64,000 bases of DNA from Chitinophagaceae bacterium (GTDB lineage Bacteria; Bacteroidota; Bacteroidia; Chitinophagales; Chitinophagaceae), in assembly GCA_018335935.1 (NCBI GenBank), contig JAGXRG010000013.1:124001-188000 (forward strand), given 5' to 3'. A program made the translations under genes and the position numbers. Within the stretch, counting starts at the first letter, position 1. The number at the start of each line of letters is the position of its first letter. This document shows positions 44,872 through 54,900 of this stretch, piece by piece. The notes under the pieces were generated by a model. The model saw only the letters and a program-made list of their open reading frames with translations, searched no databases and had not been told where the DNA came from.

Positions 44872-47616
44872 ATACTGAAATCGAAAAGAACCATACTAAA
44901 TTATCTACTTGTACGAGAATCAGAAAGTAAATTAGTTAGAAGCTTATTTGTTTTCGAATTTTTTCAAGGATCAGGAATTGCTTTATATTTCACTGCTGCT
45001 ATATCAATTTTCTTACACCATTTATCAACTACAGATCTTTCAAAAGTATATGTACTTTCTGCTTTATTATTATGGACAGCAGGATTTATATATCATAAAC
45101 TAGAGCATGCTTTAAGTATTAAAAAACTAGTAACTACTGTTGTTGTGTTTAATACATGTGCTATTTTACTTTTTAGAATTTTCTATAGCTATAATTTAGA
45201 AGTTTGGTATTTGTATTTATTTCTTGCTACTTATAATATTTTATACCTTTTAAATAATTTAGAGTTTTGGGGTTTAGCTGCTCAAGTTTTTGATGTTAGA
45301 CAAAGCAAAAGATTATTTGGTGTAATTAGTGCTGGAGATATACCAGCAAAAATGATTGGTTTTTTATCTGCTTATTTAATCATTCCATTTATAGGAACTG
45401 AAAACCTTTTATTAGTTGCGGCTTCTTTAACTTTAATATCTACATTGCTTGTTGGAAGTTTGTTTAAACACATTCATACTAATAAACCAGCCTTAAAAAA
45501 GAGTAAGCACTTTTTTACTTCCAGTATTAAAAGTATACATACAGTAATTACAGGAAATATACTGATACGAAAAATTGCTATTGTTTCTTTTTTTTCATTT
45601 GCCATTTTTTTAATTGTAAATTTTATTTTTTATGGATATGTAAAAGCCGAATTTAAGTCTGACAAAGATTTAGTTAGCTTTTTTGCTATATTCTTAGCAA
45701 TTACCAGATTAATTACATTTGGTTTAAAGATTGCAGTTGCAAACAAAATGACAGATAAAATAGGGTTAAGAAATGCATTAATGATTCCTCCATTAATATT
45801 ATTTATTATTTGTGCAGTTGGACTTTATTTAATTCAGCAATTTGAAGGCAATAAATTTACTTTTTATTTATTTGGAGTATTATCGGTAATAACAGATGTT
45901 TTAAGATCTGCTATTCAAACCCCAGTATTATTAGCAGTTCTACAGCCTTTACCATTGAATCAAAGATTAAAAGGACATACTATTATTAAGGGATTAATGG
46001 ACCCGTTTGCTTTTTTAATAACTGGAGTTTTTCTTTGGATATTTACAAGTACTCAAAGTATAGATTTTATTTATTTAAATTATGTAATTATAGGTTTGAT
46101 TTTATTTTGGGCATTTTTTACTTGGTCAGTAGAAAAAGATTATTTAAGAACATTGCATACTGCAATTAGTAATAAATCTCTTAATGAAAGAGAAATAATA
46201 ATTTCTGATAAAGCTTCACTTAATTATTTATTAAATAAATTAATAAATGGAGATGAAACAGAAGCTATTTCAGTTCTTAAATTAGTTTCTGAACAATCCA
46301 TACAAAAGAAAATCTACTTTGAAGAAGGATTAAAGCATAATGCTAAAAATGTGAATTTGGCAACCCTTGCAATAATTCAAGATTCAAATGCAATTGAGAT
46401 GTTGCCTTCTTTACAATCTTTTTTAACTCAGGAAGAAAAGGAATTAATTCTTCCAGAAATTATAACAACTATTAATGTTTTAGATAGTAATTTCAAAATG
46501 GATGACTTTATTAAGCATCCAAATGCTGATGTAGTTTTTGCTGCAACTTTATCTACCATACCAAAACTAGAAATAGATGATAAAGAAAAGGCAGAACAAG
46601 TATTATATCAACTTTTTCATAATAAAGGAAACACAAATAAAATAAATGCTTTAAAAGTTGTAGCTAAACTTAAGATGATGAAGTTCGAGTATAAAGTGAT
46701 AGAATTAATGTTTAGTGAAAATGAGCAAATTAAATCATCAGCTAGATCAGCAAGTGCAGCATTAGGTACAGAACAAGTAATTATTAAATTAATTGAAGAT
46801 TTTAATATTAATAAAAATGATACTGATATTTTAGAAGCTCTTGCAAAAATTGGTTCAAAGGTTGTAAAAAAAATTGAGCCAATTTTAATTGAAAATAAAT
46901 GTCATGGGGTTAAAGCAAGAAAATTGATTTTGCTACTAGGAAAAGTTCATTCAATAGAATCAAAAAACTTATTAGAAAACTTATTAGAAACTTATCCTGA
47001 AAATGCTGATGCAATTATTATTAGCTTAAATCAAAACAAAACCAAATCAACTAAGTCAACTCAAGAAATTCATCAATTAATTAAACAACATTTAGATAGT
47101 GCAGTTCAAATTCTATTTAATGTTAATTTCACTAAAGATATTAATTCTGTAGTTACAAATGCTTTTGAATTAGAACTAAACACTATCAGAAATAAATGTT
47201 TATATTGGTTTTCTTGTTTACATGATATTGAAACAATAAATAAAGTTCGAAATGGATTTTATATAAACACTAAAGAATCAATTGCAAATGCTATAGAAAT
47301 AATTCAATTAACTGTATCAAAAGACTATGGAAAACTCTTTGCACTAGTTTTTGAAAACTCCTCTATTAATGACAGATGTTTACAGTTAGAGGTTAATTAT
47401 AATTCAAGTAAACTGTCAGAAACAGTACTTACAAAAAATATTTTGTTCGATGTAAATTATGCATACAGTAATTGGACTAAAGCTTGTGTATTATATCATA
47501 TTAAAGATTCTAAAAATATTTTATCGAAAGAATTTTTACAGCCATTTGCTTATTCGAAAAATGAAGTATTGAAAAATACTGCAGAACATATAATTTCAAT
47601 TTTAAATGACAATTAG
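44872..47616 (+). CDS. Nucleotide-translocase-like membrane protein with C-terminal HEAT repeats (start uncertain)
   Basis: About 90 residues of clearly coding sequence (ILNYLLVRESESKLVR, a phenylalanine-rich TM segment, HHLSTTDLSKVYVLSAL) lie in frame before the first usable codon, GTG at 45145. No ATG, GTG or TTG occurs between the preceding in-frame stop (44830) and there. The start is therefore a rare codon (ATA 44872 or CTG 44875), or the true N-terminus is in the TTG frame at 44852 and joined by a -1 shift at AAAA. The first ~480 residues are ~12 TM helices resembling the NTT/MFS nucleotide transporter family (WGLAAQVFDVRQSKRLFGVISAGD). The remaining ~430 residues are HEAT-like helical repeats. 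The next gene, 11 bases on, is a cyclic-nucleotide-binding protein. Confidence 0.7.
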   Translation: MLKSKRTILNYLLVRESESKLVRSLFVFEFFQGSGIALYFTAAISIFLHHLSTTDLSKVYVLSALLLWTAGFIYHKLEHALSIKKLVTTVVVFNTCAILLFRIFYSYNLEVWYLYLFLATYNILYLLNNLEFWGLAAQVFDVRQSKRLFGVISAGDIPAKMIGFLSAYLIIPFIGTENLLLVAASLTLISTLLVGSLFKHIHTNKPALKKSKHFFTSSIKSIHTVITGNILIRKIAIVSFFSFAIFLIVNFIFYGYVKAEFKSDKDLVSFFAIFLAITRLITFGLKIAVANKMTDKIGLRNALMIPPLILFIICAVGLYLIQQFEGNKFTFYLFGVLSVITDVLRSAIQTPVLLAVLQPLPLNQRLKGHTIIKGLMDPFAFLITGVFLWIFTSTQSIDFIYLNYVIIGLILFWAFFTWSVEKDYLRTLHTAISNKSLNEREIIISDKASLNYLLNKLINGDETEAISVLKLVSEQSIQKKIYFEEGLKHNAKNVNLATLAIIQDSNAIEMLPSLQSFLTQEEKELILPEIITTINVLDSNFKMDDFIKHPNADVVFAATLSTIPKLEIDDKEKAEQVLYQLFHNKGNTNKINALKVVAKLKMMKFEYKVIELMFSENEQIKSSARSASAALGTEQVIIKLIEDFNINKNDTDILEALAKIGSKVVKKIEPILIENKCHGVKARKLILLLGKVHSIESKNLLENLLETYPENADAIIISLNQNKTKSTKSTQEIHQLIKQHLDSAVQILFNVNFTKDINSVVTNAFELELNTIRNKCLYWFSCLHDIETINKVRNGFYINTKESIANAIEIIQLTVSKDYGKLFALVFENSSINDRCLQLEVNYNSSKLSETVLTKNILFDVNYAYSNWTKACVLYHIKDSKNILSKEFLQPFAYSKNEVLKNTAEHIISILNDN

Positions 47617-47627
47617 ATTATTCAACA

Positions 47628-48089
47628 ATGAAAAATACAAATCAAAATAGACTTTTATTGATTGAAAGAGTTTTGCTTTTAAAGACGGTTTCTATATTTT
47701 CTGAAACGCCAGAATCGGTTCTAGCAGAGATAGCACATTTAATGGAAGAGGAAGTTATTGATGAAAATATTAATGTAGTTACAGAAGGAGAAATTGGAAA
47801 TTGTATGTACATAATTTATAAAGGAGAGGTCAAGGTGCATAAGGGTGATCAAACCCTTGCCATACTTAAAGATAATAACTACTTTGGTGAGTTGGCTTTA
47901 TTAGATACTGAAACAAGATCTGCAACAGTTACAACACAAGTAGAAAGTATTTTTTATAAAATAAATCAAGAACCATTTTATGATTTATTGGAATTCAGTC
48001 CTGAAGTTATAAAGGCAGTAGTTCAAAACTTAAGTAAAAGATTACGTGATGCAAATTATAAAATATTTGAACTCTCTACTAAAAGCTAA
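47628..48089 (+). CDS. Stand-alone cyclic-nucleotide-binding domain protein
   Basis: The 153-residue protein is one cNMP-binding beta-roll with flanking helices. The phosphate-binding cassette reads YFGELALLDTETRSATV near residues 84-100, with the Glu and Arg that bind ribose and cyclic phosphate. It has no DNA-binding helix-turn-helix, so it is not a Crp/Fnr regulator. Its position 11 bases after the NTT-like HEAT protein suggests it is a separate regulatory subunit; in some bacteria such domains are fused to that protein type (from memory). Its 3' end overlaps the convergent HD gene by 11 bases. Confidence 0.85.
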   Translation: MKNTNQNRLLLIERVLLLKTVSIFSETPESVLAEIAHLMEEEVIDENINVVTEGEIGNCMYIIYKGEVKVHKGDQTLAILKDNNYFGELALLDTETRSATVTTQVESIFYKINQEPFYDLLEFSPEVIKAVVQNLSKRLRDANYKIFELSTKS

Positions 48090-48666
48090 TTTGTGATAGT
48101 TTAATTGCCTCTAAATTTTTATATTTAATCGCTTCTCTATTTTCTTTGCTATAAGTTGTTAAGTAATTATGCTTGGTCATAAATTCTTGTTGCATGACTT
48201 TCCAAGATTCAAGAGAGTCAATTAATGAATTCAATTGTAATTCTTTGAACAGTTTTTCAGAAATGTGAGGATAATCGAATCTTCCAAGATAATCTAAATC
48301 AGCATCAGAAATTATTTCTTCAAGTTTATTATTTGCTTTATTTGAAAGTTTAGTTGCCATAATCATTCCACATATTAAATCAATTTGATATTGAGAAAAC
48401 CCTAGCTTTGGTAGATCCTCTCTTGCATAATCACAACCTTTACTTTCATGCCCGTTATATAATTCAATGAATCCAGAATCATGATAGGCAATTGCAATAC
48501 GTAATAAACTAATTTCATCTTGTGCAATATTTTCAGCTTCTGCAATTTGCATTGCTGCATTCATTACATCCAATGTATGAAAATAACTATGATATATTAA
48601 TTTGGGAGATAATTCATTCTTCAATCTTGTAATTATATCAATTTCTGCTTTTAAAAAATTTGGCAT
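48079..48666 (-). CDS. HD-domain protein (predicted metal-dependent phosphohydrolase)
   Basis: The 195-residue protein has the HD superfamily metal ligands: YHSYFHTLDVMNAA near residues 25-38, IAYHDSGF near residues 59-66, and ISDADLDYLGR near residues 118-128. Such small HD proteins may hydrolyse nucleotides or cyclic nucleotides, but the substrate is unknown. Its convergence with the cNMP-binding gene and proximity to an adenylate cyclase make a cyclic-nucleotide role an attractive inference only. The upstream 272 bases (48667-48938) hold no gene and no recognisable promoter box. Confidence 0.8.
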   Translation of the reverse strand: MPNFLKAEIDIITRLKNELSPKLIYHSYFHTLDVMNAAMQIAEAENIAQDEISLLRIAIAYHDSGFIELYNGHESKGCDYAREDLPKLGFSQYQIDLICGMIMATKLSNKANNKLEEIISDADLDYLGRFDYPHISEKLFKELQLNSLIDSLESWKVMQQEFMTKHNYLTTYSKENREAIKYKNLEAIKLSQISF

Positions 48667-48938
48667 AAATATTATTAGAAAATATTGAAAAACAAACTAC
48701 TAAATGATTAAGTATTAACTCTAAATTAAGAAAAAAAATGAAAATGTTAATAATTAGTTGTACTTTTAAGTTTCGTTACAATAAGTTTTGTAAAAAGATT
48801 ACTCTTTAGACTAGGTATAAATTCTTCGAATTCTGTGTTTCTTTCTTGTGGAAATGTATTTAGATGATTAATAAAGAATCTAGACATTAACAAAGCAGGC
48901 ATTTTCTCAAGTTTTATTTAATTTCAAAATTAACTCAA

Positions 48939-51900
48939 ATGAGAAAGTATTACTTTGTTTGCACCTTACTATTTCTAATTACCTACTGTCCAGTTCTTTT
49001 TTCACAGACTTCACAACAATTACAAATGAAAGATTTTGTATTGTATAGTGTAAAAGATTTAAAACTAAGTGATAAAATAAAAGTTACGGGTAATGGTAAT
49101 CTTGGTAGTAAAAAAGATATCAATTTAAAAAAAGAGTCTAATATTTATGCCAATTTATTTAGTGCAGAAAAAATAGATCTAGATAAAGAATCTAATTTTT
49201 TTGGAAATATTACCGCAAATAATCTTTCAAATTCAAATAGTGATATTTTAAAGGGCGATAAAACCATCAATATTACAGGCAATTTACTTATTAAGGGTAA
49301 AATTAAATTAAGCAATAACAATAATTCTTTAACTGGTTCAGTAAAGCAACCTAGTGGTTCATCTTATTCTGGTCCAGTTCCTACAGGAGGTATTACCAAA
49401 GGAGTATTTTCTTATCCTTTAATGCCATCCTTACCAATTATTAATTCTTTTAAAAGTGGCACATTAAATATTAATGGCTCTCAAACAATTTTACCTGGAA
49501 TTTATAAAGATGTAACTCTAGATCAAGGACAAACTTTAATTCTGGATGGTGTAGGAACATATGTTTTTAAATCTATTACTAATAAAGGAAAGAATAATGT
49601 AAAAATTAAGTTCAACTTCAAAAATAGTGCGACAGGCCATTTTAGAATTTTTGTTGAAGAAAAAATAGATTTAAAAAATGTAACAGCTTCATTAATTAAC
49701 GGAGGTAACGCCAATAGAATTTATACAGAGGTTCATTCAAACCTATTTGATGATGATGATACTAATGATTTTAAAAATGCATTCTTTTTAGAGAACGGTA
49801 CTGGAAATGATAATTGTATTTGGCTTGGAACGGTTTGGGTGCCTTATGGAAAAATTAAAATTAAATCTTCTGGAAAATCTACTACTACTAAATTAGAAGG
49901 AGCATTATGGAGTGGAGATAAAATATATATTGAAAAAGATGTTGAAATAAAATTTACTCCATTAGTATTCGATCCTAATAATATTTCTCCATATTATCCA
50001 CCACCAGAATCAGGGAAAACTACTGATTTAATTGGAGCTGAATTGACTCAGTTAACAACTAATATTGGTCCAATTACTAGTATTCCTGCAAATAATATTT
50101 TTACAATAGATAGCACCAATGTAACTATTGAAGCTATTGCATTACAAGGCCAAGAAGCTGCATTATTAGCTTACTTGCAAACGCAAGGATTGACTAATAT
50201 TATTAATAATGGAAATGGTTCTTTAACTATAACTGGTAGTCTTCCTATTATAAACTTATTAAATTTAAATCAACAAACTAGTTTACTTAGGTTTTCAAGA
50301 CCTTTATATCAACCATTAACTAAATCTGGCTTAACAACTTCGCAAGGTGATATTGCAATGAGATCAAATATGGTTAAAAGCGGATTTGATGTTCATGGCT
50401 CTGGTGTTAAAGTAGGTGTTATGTCAGATAGCTATAATACACTACCAAATAATCCAGCTTTAGCCGATGTATCAAATGGTGATTTACCAGGTACTACAAA
50501 TCCAAATGGTAATACAACACCTGTTGAAGTTCTTTTAGATTATCCTTTTAGTAAAAAATCTGATGAGGGTAGAGCAATGTTACAAATTGTACACGATATT
50601 GCACCAAAATCTACATTAGCATTTAGAACTGGGTTTATTAGTCCTGGTGATTTTGCAGAAGGCATAAGAGAATTAGCTTCTAATGGTTGTAATGTAATTG
50701 TTGATGACATTACTTATATAACAGAACCATTCTATAAAGATGGTGTTGTGGCAAAAGCAGTTGATGAAGTTGTAGCAAATGGTGTGACTTATGTTTCAGC
50801 AGCTGGAAATTATGGTTCAAAATCATATGAAAACAGTTTTAGCTCAACAATAGCTCCTATAGGAATTGATGGAGAAGCTCATGATTTTGGGGGTACAATT
50901 TATCAAAAATTAACTTTAGTTCCAGGAACTTATACAATTGTATTGCAATGGGATGATAATGTCTATTCTTTGGGTGGAAATTCTGGTGCACAAACTGACT
51001 TAGATATTTATTTAGCAAATAATGAAGGCTCTAAATTATTTGGGTTTAATAGAAATAATATAGGAGGTGATCCTATTGAAGTATTGCCTTTTGTTGTAAA
51101 TGAAAATACTGAAACTAACCTAATAATCATTAAATCAGCAGGCAGTAATGTAAAATTCAAGTATATTATTTTTAGAGGTGATGGAGCCATTGAATCAGTT
51201 TCAGGTTCTGGAACAGGTACAATCGTTGGACAAGCAAATGCTGCTGGAGCAATCACAGTTGGGGCAGTGCTTTATACAAATACCCCACAATTTGATGGAA
51301 GACTAACAGTTGGTGGTGCAATTTTTCCAATCAACCCTCCTTATAATGGAGAGCCTACTGTTGCTTCTTTTTCATCAAGAGGGGGTACTAAAGTTGATAA
51401 TGTTGATAGAAACAAGCCAGATATTTCTGCACCAAATGGAGTAAATACCACTGTGAATATGGGTGGTCAGAATATTGATGGTGATGCTTTTCCAAATTTC
51501 TTTGGAACTTCAGCAGCAGCTCCACATGTAGCTGGTGCTGCAGCTTTACTAATTGAAGCAAAACAAAAATTTTCTAATCAAAATATAACTCCATCTCAAA
51601 TAAAATCTATCATTCAAAGTACTGCATTAGCTATGTACGGATCTGGATTGGATGAAGCATCAGGTGCTGGGCTGATTCAAGCTGATGCCATGTTAAAAAC
51701 ATTTGCAAAACCAAAACCAAAATTAATTTCTTTAGAATCAGTTGGAGACTCAAGTTTTGCAGCAGGTACAACTGTTAAAGTACATGGAGAAAATTTGTCT
51801 CCTGAAACTAAAATTCTATTTAGAGATAATGCCATTCCTACAACAATAATTAATGAATATTCTGCAACTGCAACCATACCATCTTATGTTGGTGGTAATC

Positions 51901-54900
51901 CAACAATTCAATTATCAACAGCTTCAATTACGAGTAGCCAATTAGATGGTGGTTTATCTGATACTTTAAGGTTCTTCGATATTCCAAAAAAGAATATTAA
52001 AGTAATTGCAGATAATAAAACTAAGAAGTATGGTGAATCTCTACCTTCATTCACTTTTAAAGTTACTGTGAATGGTCAACCACTCGATTCTACTAGTTTA
52101 ACTTTGGCTGATTTAAAATTAGATAATTTACAATTTAATACACCAGTAAATAGTTTAACAAACTCTGGGCTTTATTTTATTCAACCACTTTCACCATTCA
52201 ATAATAATAATTTAACCCCAACTGATATTAGTTTATTAGAGTTATATAATTACGAATTTGTAAATGGTTTAATTACTGTAAAGAAATTAAATATCAAAGT
52301 AACTCCACAAGATAAAAGCTTAATTTATGGAGATAAGATAGATAACATAAAATTCAATTATGTAATTGATCCTTCAGCTAATATAACTGCTGCAAATAAA
52401 AATGGATTAACTGATTCATTGAAATTCTATCATGAATCTATTTTAGATTCAAATCACATTGCTTTGGTAGATTCTAGAGCTATAGTAAACTCAAGAGCGA
52501 TTGTAAATTCAAGAGCTATTGTTAACAGTAGAGCTATTGTAAATATGGGTGTATTAGTGAGTAGTAGAGCGATTGTAAATTCTAGGGCGATTGTAAATTC
52601 AAGAGCAATTGTTAACAGTAGAGCTATTGTAAATGGTGCAAATACTATTTATGTTTATGATACAATTAGAGTTGTTGACACTACAAAAGTTGTTGATGTT
52701 CCAGCATCTGTTGTATTAGATTTCAATTATGATGATTCAACTCAAACCTCAACTTCAACATTAACAAGTAGTAGAGCTATAGTAAACTCTAGAGCTATTG
52801 TAAATTCTAGGGCTATTGTAAATTCTAGGGCTATTGTAAATTCTAGAGCTATAGTGAATGGAACTTATAGTGGTGTGCCATTAGCCAATAGTAGAGCCAT
52901 AGTAAATTCAAGAGCCATTGTAAATAGCAGAGCTATAGTTAACTCAAATACAGTTGCAACAGATACAGATTCGAGCAATAAAAATGTAGCAGTTATTTTA
53001 GATCAAACTGATGTTGATTTCTCAATAGATACAAGCACGGCTCAAGAACCTATTGAAGCATTTAAAGCCATTAGCATGATTACAGGTACAACTGTAGGTC
53101 AGCATTTCATAATTCCAGCAGCATTAATGGCTGAAAATTTTGAAATTACTTATGAAACAGGTATTTTAAATATTACTCCAGCTGTATTAACGGTTACAGC
53201 AAAAGATACCATTACAACAACTGGTACTACAACTAGTTATAGACATACAATTGAAGGATTTAAAAATTCAGATAGTGTTGGTAATGTAATAACTGGTTCT
53301 CCATCTTATATAATTAAAAATGCAGCTGGAACTATTATTACAAATAACACCCTATCTGCAGGAACATATTCAATAACACCAAGCTTACAATTAATAGCCC
53401 CTCCTGCACCAGATTTCTTAATTGGATTCTTGGGTAATGAATATGAAGTAGTTTCAGATAGTACCCGACCATCAAATTATATCATAAATTATATTGATGG
53501 AACATTAACTGTAACAGGAGTAGCACCTTCAATTAATTGTCCTGCAAACATTACTGTAAATAATTCAACTGGTCAATGTGGTGCAAATGTAACATTTGCT
53601 GCTACTGAAACCATTGGTAACCCTGCTTCAACAATAACTTATAGTCATGCATCTGGCAGTTTCTTCTCTGTAGGTACAACAACAGTTACAGCCACTGCAA
53701 CAAATGTAATTGGCACTTCTGTTTGTACATTTACTGTAACTGTAAATGATACTGAAGCACCTGTAATAATTTCTACTTCAACTAGTTCAACACAAGTAAA
53801 TTTCCCAGCAGGAGGAAGCACTCCTAATTCATCATGGGATCCTATGATTAAGTATTTTAACGATCCATTACCAGTTGGTGCTGTTATTACTGGAGCCAGT
53901 TTATCTTATGGAGCAAGAGACCAGGGTTGGGGTAATACAAATGGAGTAACTCAAATGTATGTTTCAGATACCCATATTGGTGGTGGATTAATTAATCGTC
54001 CACAAAGTTTGATTGATTATACCACTATTTATTACTTTAATCTAAATTATACAGGTAGTATTCCAGCATATGTTTATGGAGGACAAAATACATTGAAAAT
54101 GTATTTTGTAGGTTATCCAGGTTGGCAATCATTCTGGGAAGGTGGAATACTTACATTGAATTATCAAATTGGAGGTAATCTTGCAAGTATAACTGTAGAT
54201 TGTTCGTCTTCAGTACCTACACCAAATATTAATTTAGTTTCTACATCAGATAATTGTTCAGCTATTGTAACACATGTAAGTGATGTAATAAGTAATCAAA
54301 CAAATGCAAATAATTATTTAATTACAAGAACATATAAAGCAACAGATCCATCTGGCAATTTTGCAACAGCCACACAAACTATTACTGTTAACGACCAAAC
54401 AGCACCAACAGCTATTTGCCAACCTATTACAGTTAATTTAGGTGTAGGTGGCACTACAACTGTAAATGCTTCAGCTGTAAATAATGGAAGCACAGATAAT
54501 TGTAATGCTCCATTAACCTATCAATTTTTAGTTGGTGGAGGTAATAATAATGGACAAAGATCTGTTACTGTAAATAGTGGTACTAGAACTGGAAGAAGTA
54601 TTACAGGAATCACTTATACCTATAATGGACAACAACAAACTTTAACCCCTGCAAATGCTATAAGATCTTCGCTGGTTTTATCTAGTTTAACAGCAGGACC
54701 TGGTGATGCTAATCGATTCTGGGATATTTCTGCTACTTCAATGAGTGAATCAACTGCATTAAGAGTATTGGGTGATTTTGATTTAGGCACTGCATTACAA
54801 GATTGTGCAGATCCTGTTGGTGTAAATCATAAAGTAATATTTGATGCACCAATTACACCAGGAGCAGGACCAGAAATATTTATTGTACATGGAGGATTAA

